Notes under the pieces: generated by a model | What the model was told of the DNA's origin: nothing | Databases searched by the model: none | What the model saw: the letters and a program-made list of their open reading frames with translations, nothing else | Part shown: in pieces, positions 15,291 to 24,478 of the stretch | How positions within the stretch are numbered: the first letter of the stretch is position 1 | How the letters are laid out: each line of letters begins with the position of its first letter | Assembly (NCBI GenBank): GCA_002337005.1 | Contig: DDFD01000075.1 | Location: forward strand, 1-58,002 | Direction: 5' to 3' | Length of the DNA stretch: 58,002 nucleotides | Origin: Flavobacteriales bacterium UBA1937 | Lineage (GTDB): Bacteria; Bacteroidota; Bacteroidia; Flavobacteriales; Weeksellaceae | Program-made: the position numbers and the translations under genes

Positions 15291-18200
15291 TTAAAATTTA
15301 AATGTTTTTAATAGCGGTTGCAATAATTTATCTAATGCAGGTTTGGAGCTCAAGAAATAATACTCTGAAATATACATGCTTTCAAACCATAAATTTATGA
15401 TTGATAAGTTATAAGTCATTTTTCTAATCGCTACATGCCCCCAATTATCTAATGCTTTTGCATATTCTCCACTAAAATTAGTCGCAGAGTTAGCTAATGA
15501 TGCTAGAGCAGAATTATTTAAAATTACATGCCCAATTTCGTGAGTTATAGCCTCTGTTAGTAATGATTTTGATGCAAAAGCAGCTTTTGGAAGATAAATA
15601 TCTTTTCCGACTGTTACACCTAAAACACCCCCAGTTGAATGCTGACCATTTATACCTATTTTGTCCCAAAAATTTTGTTTGTAAAAACTTCCATCCTTCG
15701 CTAAAGCATAACCGTCAGGTGTTTTCAAATAATAGTTTTCAACTCCATAATTTCCAAGACCTCCATAACTTTTTTCAAATTCTTTAATAGTGCCATAGGA
15801 GTATTTTAGTGCATCTTCTGAAGAGGTAGAATTTAATAAATCTTCTCTTTTAATCTCACTTACAGGTAGATTACCGTTCGGGTTAGTAAATAATTTTATT
15901 AAACTATAGCTAATACCAGCCATTGCACCCCCCATCACAGCACCTCTATACAAACCTGTAAAAAAGTTTTCTCCATTAAAAAGTGCTTGTATACCGCCAC
16001 TTATTCCCCCATTCATACTACCAAGAACTACTGCCCCATTAAAACTTGTAGCAGAATACATGCCTAATAAACCTCCTGTAGCTCCACCAGTAACAGCACC
16101 TATTAATAAGCTTTTTGCAAAACCGCCCCAAGACCAGTTGCCTGTGACTAATGATTTAATAATATACATTCCTGCGCTTATAGCGACTCCAACTAAAGCA
16201 CCATATATAACAGGTGCAATATATGATAAGAAAAAACCTGCTACAAAAAACTCTCCGCTTGGGTCATTATACATCAACGGATTATTCATTACATAGCCGT
16301 ACTTGTTATAGTTTTGGGTATTGTACGGGTCTTGTATGTTTTCGTCTGCATTAAGGAATCTTCTTAACAGAGGATCATACAATCTGCCATTCATATGGAT
16401 TAGCTCAACTCCTGCTAAATATTCGTGAGAGGTGTAGCCTCTGTCTACCAACATTTCTTGTGCATTAATAGTATTAATATTAGTAATTATACTTCCTGTT
16501 CCTTTTTGTAGATGCGTAAAATTGCCCCAAGCATCAAAATGTCTTTTTTCGACAGGAGTCCCTGCTTCAGTTGATATTGCTAATATAGTACCTAAATAAT
16601 CTTTGTGCAAGAATTTGAAACTACCAGATGTTTCTTTAAAATTTTTAATAAATGTTACAGATGTAGTATATGGATTACCTCCCACATAGATTATATGTTT
16701 TTCTTTTCCTCCTATTCGATTTATGATAACTTCAAAACTACCATCTTCATTCATATATTTTACAAAAGTAGATAATTGAAAATCATCAATGAAATTTCCT
16801 CCATAATCCATCACTTGTCTAGAATCTGTAAGTCCATATTCAAAAGAATAATCATTTAAGGTGCCATCAATATTTATAGGATCATTATTCTCATTATAGG
16901 TAATTTTTTGTACTAATTTACTTTGTCCGTTATAATCAAAATTAGCTAGACCTTGCGTATTTAATGTAAGATTAGTAGCTCTATATAAATTACCCCCTAA
17001 ATTGAATGTAATGTTTCCTAATTGATCATTGTAAGTTATACGCCCTTTATTATCATACGTGTTATTAGATAATTGTCCTGTTCTTGGATTTGTCCAATTT
17101 ATTAGTCTATTGTTATTATCATAAGTGAAATATTCGTCAATATTAAAATTATAATGATGCCTTTCATTCAGTTCATTTTTAATTGCATTAAAAGAATAGG
17201 AAACGTCCATCAAATTATTAGTTCCTGCAATGTGCTTTTCATTGGTCAAAAAGCCAAATGAATCATAAGTATTGGTTATTTGTGAAGCACCTAGCTTGGC
17301 TTGCAGTATTTGTCCTTTTGCATTGACTGACTGAATTTCTGAAAGTATTTTACCAGTACCTTCTTGTTTTAATTGATAAAGAGAGCCATCCCAAGTATTA
17401 TACACGTTTTCAATAGCTACACTGGTTGTTACTCCATCAGAAACTAAACCTTTGTCATATCGTTTTATTCTTCCAAAACTATCATAGGTAAAATTACTGT
17501 TATAAAACTGAATATTATTAGAATTTTCTATGTCATTTTTTAATCTACCATCTGTATAATAATCATAGGTATGCTGATATGTCTTTCCTAAAGAAGTACC
17601 CGATTTAGAAATTACTTGCCACTTGGTATTGTAAGATAATGCTATATTTTTATTGGTTGATGTACCACCATCATTTGAAATTTCAGTTATAGTCTCTAAT
17701 AATCCATTTGGCTTATAGGTATATTGTTTATTTCCTTTGGGGCTGGTTTCTTTTTTAATATCTCCAAAACCTGTATATTCATATTTATAAATACCGTTTG
17801 CAGGATCATTAAACTCTGATTTTCTACCCCAAACATCATAAGATGTTTTTACTACATTACCTTCATAAGTAGCCGTAAGGTTTTGCCCTATGGCATTATA
17901 GGTAAACGTAATAGTACCCCCTGAATCTGTGGAAGAACTTACATTGCCAAGGGGGTCAGTAGTTTTGGCTGTAGTTCTACCATATCCGTTAACTTCTTTT
18001 ACCGTAACGGTATTTCCAGAAACAGTAGTTTCTATTTTCTTCCCGTTATTAAATGCCTGTGCAGTTACTTTAGGAGGAAAAACAGAATCATCATAAGTTA
18101 CCGAATTCCAAGTAGAAGAATCTATGTTACTTTCCTCTGCATTCACACCATATGGTGTAATATATGGTTCGCTTTCTGCAATTTGCCTTCCAATTGCATC

Positions 18201-21200
18201 ATATTTTACTTCCTTTGCTACATATGTATTTTGACTAAAACTCTTTGATATAGTTTTGTATTTTTGACCCAATTGATTTGTAAAAACAATATTAGAGTTG
18301 CCATTAGGTAAATTTTCTGTAATTTTTGTTCCTCTTAGTGGTATTGGTCTGAATGAACTTACCTCAAATTTCTCATAAGTATATGTTATTGTACCACCAA
18401 GATTGGTTGTTGAAGTTAGCAGTTTGCCCCAATAATCATATGAATTAGTAACCGTATTCCCAAATGTATCTGTTTGTGTAAGAACTTGCCCCCAACTATT
18501 GTAAGTATAATTTGTTTCTAACCCTAAATTATCTGTTTTCTTTATTACAAACCTTCCTGAAGCATCATATTTATCTTGAACAGTTATAATTTGAGAATCT
18601 ACACTATTTGTCGTAATTTTTTTGGTAATATTTCCTACGCCTTGTAATCCTTCATCATACGTGTATTGTTCTTTTATCCACCCTACATTAGTATTGTCAT
18701 ATTTTGTTACTGATTGTAATAAATTGTTATTGTAAGTATATACTTCTTTTGCTTTTTTGGTATCATTATAAGCATAGACAATATCTTCTTTCCAATCTGG
18801 TCTTCCTATGTAGTAATTATTTCCTGTACCTGTAGCATTATGTACATAGCGCATTTCAGAAGTTTTTCTTGCAAAACTATTATTAACATTAATTTCTGTA
18901 AAACTTGGTAAATAATAATTTCCGTAAGTTATTGTACTTACTGAAGTAATATTTTTGAGAAAATCTTTTTCAGTAACAGATTGTGGTAATATTACCAAAA
19001 CTCCGTTAGCTAGCTGCTGAGTAGTATAACTGGTAATTTTTACACTGGCTAATTGTGTGTTATTGACCGAAATGTCTGATGGAAATATTTGGCTTTCATC
19101 ATTCGTTTTAATACTCCATTCTTTAATCGGTGTTCCGTAATTCTGTGGGTCAATTTCAGCACCACTCCAAATTTTAGTATTCTCAAAACCATCTGCATAC
19201 CAAGAAGAGCGTGCACTTTGCAGAAAGCCCAGCATTCCTCTACCTTGAAGGTGTGCAGTCATTCCTCTGTACCTAAAATCTTGTTTCCAAAGTCCTTGTA
19301 GAATTTGTGATACCGCATAGGTTTGATCTAATCTCTGTAAAGAAAAGTAAGGATAATATTCTTTCTTAATCTTTTTATAAAAACTAGGATTAGTATCTGG
19401 GTTAAGTTCTAAATAATTAATAGAAGTTGTTAATCCTGCTTGGGTAATTGACTTAATTCTAGAAAGTTCTGCTAATGAAGTGGGTGCTTTTATTTTAAAA
19501 ACACTAGTTTTTCTAAATAAAAAAACATCATAATAGTTATTATTTGCTTTGATAGGATTGGTCAAAGGTTGGTATATTGAAAAATCATAAACATCAGGAG
19601 AAATAGTAAACCCAGATGATGGAAATGTATAAATATTTTTTAAATCAAAATCTATACTGTTATCAGATAAATTTATTCCTTTTGATTCTACAGTATTTAC
19701 AGTTACTCCATAAGTTCGGGAGTTTTCTGTCAATAAATTAGAATAAGAATATACTTGTACGATATCTGATTTACCATCTTTATTTAGATCTGCAATTGAA
19801 TAAAATGTTCTGCTATAGTTTAACCAAATACCATTATTTGTTGTGGAAATATTTTTATACATTAAAAAATCATTCTTGCGAAATGTATTAAAGCCAGTCC
19901 CAGTCCCTATATAAAATCTCCAATCATCTTTTCCTACTTTTCCTTGTGTTAGTGGAAATGTAAAATCCAGTTTACCATCTCCATTGAAATCTCCATATAA
20001 AATAGGAAATTGCGTATCTTTGGTTTCAATAAGATTAGATGTATATTTTATTTTTTTTAAATATTGATTAATGCCAGTCTTGATAAATTCAAAGACAGTA
20101 AAGGCAGTATTAGAAACATTAATTGATTCCATTTTTCCATCCCCATCTACATCAAAAAATTTCTCATTCGATGTGTTAGTGTAATTTATGCCCGAATCTA
20201 TAGTATAATTAGCAACAGGTAGATTAGAATTCTTTAAATCTACAATAAAATCGCCTATATGGGTATCTGTACAATACAAAGTTCCACCTGGTGGGGCGAT
20301 ATTTGCAATGATACCATCTGTATTTTTTTTAGATAGAGAGGGATCTGAACTGGATGAATTTTTCGACAATTCTCCACTAGAATCAACTATCCATTCACAA
20401 TCTTTACGATCAATAGTTAATAAAATATTAGCAACACCATCCCCATCAATATCTGCCTCATTTAATTTTGCAGTTACACGGCATCCTACTCCTCCTTGAT
20501 AAACACAATCGGTTTGATCATATATTAATTTTTCAAAAATTTTGACAAAAACATTGTTTCTAAAAATATACCCAACTAATTTACCATTTTCATATTGTAC
20601 AATTCCGTTTCCATTATACAATTGTCCTTCTTCGTCTAGCAAAGTGTTTACTACTAAAGCATTAGAATTAAAATATTTATTTGTGGTTACAGTGGTATAA
20701 TTATCATTAAAAGCTCCTAACTTAATTGTACCATTAGACATAACAAAGTCTAGATATGAATCACCATTGAAATCTCCTGTTAATTTAACCCCATCAAAAG
20801 GGTCTGGATTGGACTGTGTAACTCCTGCCACAGTTGTTGCAGCTAAACTAGGGTAATCAAATGTAACAGGATTTGCAGGCTCATTATTAGAATTATATTC
20901 GGTAATCTTATTTGCAAATTGATAATTTGTTCCGTTCTTGATGTAGTCAACAACATATTTTTTGAATTGTGTGCCATTCGTCTTTACAATAATATTATTT
21001 AATAATTTATCTTGTATAAATAGAGTTCCGTTTACATAAGATTGCTCTTTAAAATCTCTTGCAAAGTAATTAAATACTATCTCATTAAAATGAGGAGTGT
21101 TCAAATTTTCGTTTCCACCCCATTGTACAGAAGATATTGCCGCAACATTATTATTTTGCGTGTAGTTGTAAGTAATATAGTTTCCTTGCGCATCTTTCCA

Positions 21201-21764
21201 TTTGGTAATGTTATACTCGATTGGTGTTCTCGAATTCGGAACGAATAAATCTGTATTTGTATATCCTCCATAGATAGCCTGTGAACCATCTTCAAAAGTA
21301 ACCTCAAAAGTACTTGGTCCAGATAAACCAGATAAAAAACCTGTTCCAAGAGATTTTATTTTTATATTAGAATACTTTTCAGTAAGATATTCTGCACCAT
21401 CTCCACCATAAGTCCCAGACTTTAAAATCAGCTTTTGTCCGTTATAACTAAAATAATCTGAGGTATCTAATTTTACCCCTTTTAATTCTCCATCTTTTTC
21501 TATTGTTTTCCCGACTCTAGAAATGGTGGTAACTCCCGAAAGACTCCATCCATAACCCGCAATTCCGTTACCAGCATTGCTGGTATATATTAATGATATG
21601 TTAGGAGAAACATTTTTTATTCCTTTAGGTAGTTCTATGGGAAGAGAAAATTGTAATTGTCCACCTGCATTTACTTCAATATTTCCTTTAGTGTCATGAA
21701 AACTATTTTGAGAAAATAGTAACTGAAAAAATACGATAAATAATAGATTATAAAACTTTTTCAT
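15291..21764 (-). CDS. SpvB/RHS-repeat polymorphic toxin with C-terminal HEIGH module
   Basis: The start is placed at ATG 21764 (MKKFYNLLFIVFFQLLFSQ, a signal peptide); the product has 2157 residues. An SpvB domain (~25-300) opens GNIEVNAGGQLQFSLPIELP. FG-GAP/VCBS-like calcium-binding repeats follow (~330-690: GDFNGDSYLDF, DIDGDGVAN, DVDGDGKME, DLNKDGKSD). A long run of YD/RHS repeats spans ~1000-1750 (YNSWGQVLTQTD, YDYWGKLLTSTT). The RHS core ends with RLYDPLLRRFLNADENIQDP and YNDPSGE (~1835). The ~320-residue variable C-terminus has a glycine-rich membrane stretch, then near ~2074 the zinc-protease-like motif THEIGHVIL. This arrangement resembles TcB/TcC shells that enclose a toxic tip. It is co-transcribed with the small gene upstream (1-base gap) and the immunity candidate downstream. 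Confidence 0.9.
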   Translation of the reverse strand: MKKFYNLLFIVFFQLLFSQNSFHDTKGNIEVNAGGQLQFSLPIELPKGIKNVSPNISLIYTSNAGNGIAGYGWSLSGVTTISRVGKTIEKDGELKGVKLDTSDYFSYNGQKLILKSGTYGGDGAEYLTEKYSNIKIKSLGTGFLSGLSGPSTFEVTFEDGSQAIYGGYTNTDLFVPNSRTPIEYNITKWKDAQGNYITYNYTQNNNVAAISSVQWGGNENLNTPHFNEIVFNYFARDFKEQSYVNGTLFIQDKLLNNIIVKTNGTQFKKYVVDYIKNGTNYQFANKITEYNSNNEPANPVTFDYPSLAATTVAGVTQSNPDPFDGVKLTGDFNGDSYLDFVMSNGTIKLGAFNDNYTTVTTNKYFNSNALVVNTLLDEEGQLYNGNGIVQYENGKLVGYIFRNNVFVKIFEKLIYDQTDCVYQGGVGCRVTAKLNEADIDGDGVANILLTIDRKDCEWIVDSSGELSKNSSSSDPSLSKKNTDGIIANIAPPGGTLYCTDTHIGDFIVDLKNSNLPVANYTIDSGINYTNTSNEKFFDVDGDGKMESINVSNTAFTVFEFIKTGINQYLKKIKYTSNLIETKDTQFPILYGDFNGDGKLDFTFPLTQGKVGKDDWRFYIGTGTGFNTFRKNDFLMYKNISTTNNGIWLNYSRTFYSIADLNKDGKSDIVQVYSYSNLLTENSRTYGVTVNTVESKGINLSDNSIDFDLKNIYTFPSSGFTISPDVYDFSIYQPLTNPIKANNNYYDVFLFRKTSVFKIKAPTSLAELSRIKSITQAGLTTSINYLELNPDTNPSFYKKIKKEYYPYFSLQRLDQTYAVSQILQGLWKQDFRYRGMTAHLQGRGMLGFLQSARSSWYADGFENTKIWSGAEIDPQNYGTPIKEWSIKTNDESQIFPSDISVNNTQLASVKITSYTTQQLANGVLVILPQSVTEKDFLKNITSVSTITYGNYYLPSFTEINVNNSFARKTSEMRYVHNATGTGNNYYIGRPDWKEDIVYAYNDTKKAKEVYTYNNNLLQSVTKYDNTNVGWIKEQYTYDEGLQGVGNITKKITTNSVDSQIITVQDKYDASGRFVIKKTDNLGLETNYTYNSWGQVLTQTDTFGNTVTNSYDYWGKLLTSTTNLGGTITYTYEKFEVSSFRPIPLRGTKITENLPNGNSNIVFTNQLGQKYKTISKSFSQNTYVAKEVKYDAIGRQIAESEPYITPYGVNAEESNIDSSTWNSVTYDDSVFPPKVTAQAFNNGKKIETTVSGNTVTVKEVNGYGRTTAKTTDPLGNVSSSTDSGGTITFTYNAIGQNLTATYEGNVVKTSYDVWGRKSEFNDPANGIYKYEYTGFGDIKKETSPKGNKQYTYKPNGLLETITEISNDGGTSTNKNIALSYNTKWQVISKSGTSLGKTYQHTYDYYTDGRLKNDIENSNNIQFYNSNFTYDSFGRIKRYDKGLVSDGVTTSVAIENVYNTWDGSLYQLKQEGTGKILSEIQSVNAKGQILQAKLGASQITNTYDSFGFLTNEKHIAGTNNLMDVSYSFNAIKNELNERHHYNFNIDEYFTYDNNNRLINWTNPRTGQLSNNTYDNKGRITYNDQLGNITFNLGGNLYRATNLTLNTQGLANFDYNGQSKLVQKITYNENNDPINIDGTLNDYSFEYGLTDSRQVMDYGGNFIDDFQLSTFVKYMNEDGSFEVIINRIGGKEKHIIYVGGNPYTTSVTFIKNFKETSGSFKFLHKDYLGTILAISTEAGTPVEKRHFDAWGNFTHLQKGTGSIITNINTINAQEMLVDRGYTSHEYLAGVELIHMNGRLYDPLLRRFLNADENIQDPYNTQNYNKYGYVMNNPLMYNDPSGEFFVAGFFLSYIAPVIYGALVGVAISAGMYIIKSLVTGNWSWGGFAKSLLIGAVTGGATGGLLGMYSATSFNGAVVLGSMNGGISGGIQALFNGENFFTGLYRGAVMGGAMAGISYSLIKLFTNPNGNLPVSEIKREDLLNSTSSEDALKYSYGTIKEFEKSYGGLGNYGVENYYLKTPDGYALAKDGSFYKQNFWDKIGINGQHSTGGVLGVTVGKDIYLPKAAFASKSLLTEAITHEIGHVILNNSALASLANSATNFSGEYAKALDNWGHVAIRKMTYNLSIINLWFESMYISEYYFLSSKPALDKLLQPLLKTFKF

Positions 21765-21765
21765 A

Positions 21766-22185
21766 TTAATTGGTTTTGGTAATAGTTTTGGTGTATATGC
21801 TTCCATCGCTTAAATAGAATTTTAAATAGTAAACTCCATAAGCATAATTTGTCATATCAAAAATATAAGAAGTCATTATTTTTGATTTTACATCTACAGA
21901 TTCCATAATTTGAAATGAATTGTATGCCAAGACTTCTATCTTAAGAATATAATCTTTGATATCTTGTTCCCATATCACATTAAGAACAGTTTTAACAGGA
22001 ACGGGTACTGCCTGAATCTTGTTTCCTATCTGATCTGCTAATGTTACCGAGGTAGAAGCCATTCTATTTGTACCTGTTGTCGTTCCGCGATAAATTTGAT
22101 TTCCAGCATCATCGTAATTAAAAATTACTTGTGCACTGCTGTTTATCCCTATTAGGATAAACATACTGGTGTAGAGTTGTTTCAT
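21766..22185 (-). CDS. Small secreted protein with T9SS-like C-terminal domain, partner of the RHS protein
   Basis: 139 residues. A signal peptide MKQLYTSMFILIGINSSAQ is followed by FNYDDAGNQIYRGTTTG, which resembles a single YD/RHS repeat. A C-terminal region (~65-139) has the beta-sandwich pattern of type IX secretion sorting domains: DYILKIEVLAYNSFQI, MTNYAYGVYYLKFYLSDG and a Lys/Thr-rich end. Its stop is one base from the RHS start codon, so the two are coupled. The RHS protein itself has no such C-terminal domain, so this small protein could be a secretion adaptor or chaperone. That is an inference. Confidence 0.65.
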   Translation of the reverse strand: MKQLYTSMFILIGINSSAQVIFNYDDAGNQIYRGTTTGTNRMASTSVTLADQIGNKIQAVPVPVKTVLNVIWEQDIKDYILKIEVLAYNSFQIMESVDVKSKIMTSYIFDMTNYAYGVYYLKFYLSDGSIYTKTITKTN

Positions 22186-23077
22186 GGAATTTTATGATTT
22201 TGGTAAACTTGAGAAATTTAAAAACGGTAATTATCGTTTTTAGAGACCCTCAAGTTTAATTTTTAATTTTAATGCTTTCAAAAAAGTAAGTAATTTGTTT
22301 TAAATGTGTTTTCAATGTTTTTAGTTGCGTCTAAGATAACACAATTAGATATGCTCGTCAAGATATTAAAACAGTTAGTTCTATCACAATTAAACATAAT
22401 ATATAATTTTATAAAACAAAATAATCACACCAATTTTGTGTAATTATTTTATATTCTACTGAATATCAGTATTAATTTTTTGTAAAATAGAAAATTAATA
22501 AGTACTTAAAGTCGGCTAGTAAAAATATTATGTTAATAGTTTTTTTGAAAATACTGGTTAATTTTTATAAAACAACGGTCATAATTTGTACTTTTTTTGT
22601 CTTTTTTTAGTGTTTTTTGGTGTTTTTGAGACTCGAAAATTTGCTTTTTTCGCTTTTGAGATTAGTGAAATGTATTAATTCTTGAAATTTTATACAAGAA
22701 TAAATTATTGAAAATTCATTAATCTCAAATCTCATAATTTTAAAATAGTTGTATATTAGTTTCTTTGCCTTAAAAGAAAAATAAAATTTAATGCTGAAGA
22801 AGATAGTAACAATAATATACTATTTTTTTTCTATATTTGATTTTACAAATTTCTTCTTATTTCTTTTTCAAGAAGAATAGAAAATTGTTTTTATTGGTTT
22901 GGAATAGCTACAGGAAGCGTAGTTATTCCTTTTTTATTAAATTACTTTTCCAATCAAAAATCAGTTAAAATTTAAAGAGATTTATCGGGTTAGTACGCTT
23001 ATAATAAAATAAGTGGTTAGCTTTAAAGCATATGAATTCAATCTCTAGTATAAAGGAATTATGGTATTTACAAAAAG
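22186..23077. other. Gene-free 0.9-kb stretch of the island with three hairpins
   Basis: No convincing gene is seen. Three inverted repeats stand out. First, AAACTTGAG/CTCAAGTTT (22205-22213 with 22249-22257) encloses AAAACGGTAAT/ATTATCGTTTT (22221-22240), a nested hairpin in the leader of the RHS operon. Second, AATAATCACAC/GTGTAATTATT (22420-22430, 22438-22448). Third, GAGATTAGTGAA/TTCATTAATCTC (22658-22669, 22715-22726) encloses TTCTTG/CAAGAA. A 29-codon frame at 22791-22880 (MLKKIVTIIYYFFSIF) and a frame ending YFSNQKSVKI near 22976 are probably chance or decayed. Confidence 0.5.
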
Positions 23078-24325
23078 CTATAATTTTCTATTTCTTTTAA
23101 TGTCCTCCTCATTATTTTTGGAGAAGCCAGATTTTAAAGATTCTTGATGTTTCTCTTGCAACCATTTTTGGAAATCCATTCCTTCAATTTTGAGCTTTTT
23201 TTTGTTTTCAATTTCGTTATACTCAATATTAAGCTTTAGACTTTCTACTTTAAAATTTTTGAAATGCCTTGAAGAATAAATTTCTCCACTAATGCATATT
23301 TCATTTTTTTCCAAAAGAATATGAATCAGTTTCGGATGCATACCCATTTTTTCACACTCTATAATAATGGCAAGAGAATCTTGAATGTCAGGCTGGTATT
23401 GTGCTATTTTATCAAAAATCTTGTTTTGTTTTTCTACAGTACTTTCTAGCTTTGATACTGATTCCTGTAATTTGCCCTGCTCCCTTTCTTTTTGATTTTT
23501 GAAACTAATCATTTCCTTTTTTATCTGCTCATTTTCTTGCTCCAGTCTCTTTGTTTTAGAACCTGTTATAACATTAGTAAAATTTTCAACAATTTTTTTA
23601 GAGGAAATACTTTTTTCAATTGCACTCAACTCAGATTTTTTCAATTCTTTTTCCTGTTCCATTTTCTGGTTTTGAAAATGAAGAGTTCTGTAGTATTCAG
23701 CTGTAGAGATATGTTTTGCTTCAGAACCTTCAATTCCTCTTTTTAATCCATATTTCGCCATAGCCATAGCATAAGTATTTTGATAGAGCTTCAATTGGTT
23801 TCTAGCCATTACATCATCCGCACAAAGCCTATTAGAATTAGGATTTTTCTTTTTATATTTTTCGATAGCAATTTCGGTTTTATTTTTTACTTTTCTCCTT
23901 TCACCTGTGACGATGGGAACAATAGTAGCATGGATATGAGGTGTTTTTTCATCCATATGCAATACCGCCGAAACTAAATTTTCTTCTCCGAATGTTTCTT
24001 TAAGCCAATTGAGATTATCATTGCACCAATTCTCGAATTGTTTATTTTCTTCTATTGTTTTCATTGCTTCGTGAGTTCCGGAAAGCAAAACTCTGATTGC
24101 TCTAACTTGATTAGTCCCAATCTTTCTTTTTAGGAGAGCGTTATCCAATCTACATTGTATCGCTGAAGTTCGATTTTTTATTCCTTTTGGATAAACAATT
24201 AATTCTTTGTTGAGATGAGTCTTTGAAATATCTGCATTTTTGGGATGTGTTGCTCTTTCTATGTGAGCCGACATCGCAGAATCATTTCCTTTAGCTTTTT
24301 CTAAGTGTAAAACAATATATGACAT
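23078..24325 (-). CDS. MobV (Pre/Mob) family relaxase
   Basis: 415 residues. The N-terminal half (~1-200) is a MobV relaxase: MSYIVLHLEKAKG start, and the metal-binding motif LHMDEKTPHIHATIVPI, whose three histidines and DE pair fit the HxDE...PHxH signature. The C-terminal half (~210-330) is a long coiled coil (EKELKKSELSAIEKS, KRLEQENEQIKKEM), then a short globular end. The protein would nick the element at its oriT and lead the strand into a recipient, using the conjugation machinery of another element. A structured 120-base region immediately upstream (24355-24478) is the likely oriT. Confidence 0.92.
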   Translation of the reverse strand: MSYIVLHLEKAKGNDSAMSAHIERATHPKNADISKTHLNKELIVYPKGIKNRTSAIQCRLDNALLKRKIGTNQVRAIRVLLSGTHEAMKTIEENKQFENWCNDNLNWLKETFGEENLVSAVLHMDEKTPHIHATIVPIVTGERRKVKNKTEIAIEKYKKKNPNSNRLCADDVMARNQLKLYQNTYAMAMAKYGLKRGIEGSEAKHISTAEYYRTLHFQNQKMEQEKELKKSELSAIEKSISSKKIVENFTNVITGSKTKRLEQENEQIKKEMISFKNQKEREQGKLQESVSKLESTVEKQNKIFDKIAQYQPDIQDSLAIIIECEKMGMHPKLIHILLEKNEICISGEIYSSRHFKNFKVESLKLNIEYNEIENKKKLKIEGMDFQKWLQEKHQESLKSGFSKNNEEDIKRNRKL

Positions 24326-24354
24326 TTATCTTTAATAAAAACGTTAAACAAAAT

Positions 24355-24478
24355 TGGGGTTTCCAAAGGGGAGTATCCCCTTGGCTTATTGGGGCTTTTT
24401 TAGAGTAGTGCAACGGAGCGTTAAGAAAAAGCCCTAATGAGCTATGGCTTTTTTACCAAAAGCCCAACCGTGCAACCG
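24355..24478. other. Candidate oriT: three hairpins between primase and relaxase genes
   Basis: The gap between the relaxase ATG and the primase stop has three inverted repeats: CCAAAGGGGA/TCCCCTTGG (24363-24384), GGGCTTTTT/AAAAAGCCC (24392-24434) and GGCTTTT/AAAAGCC (24446-24464). MobV oriTs usually lie just upstream of mob and contain such dyads. The nick site cannot be assigned. Confidence 0.45.

Noticed and set aside
22791..22880. 29-codon hydrophobic frame
   Set aside because: No promoter, no conserved feature and a very AT-rich composition; probably chance.
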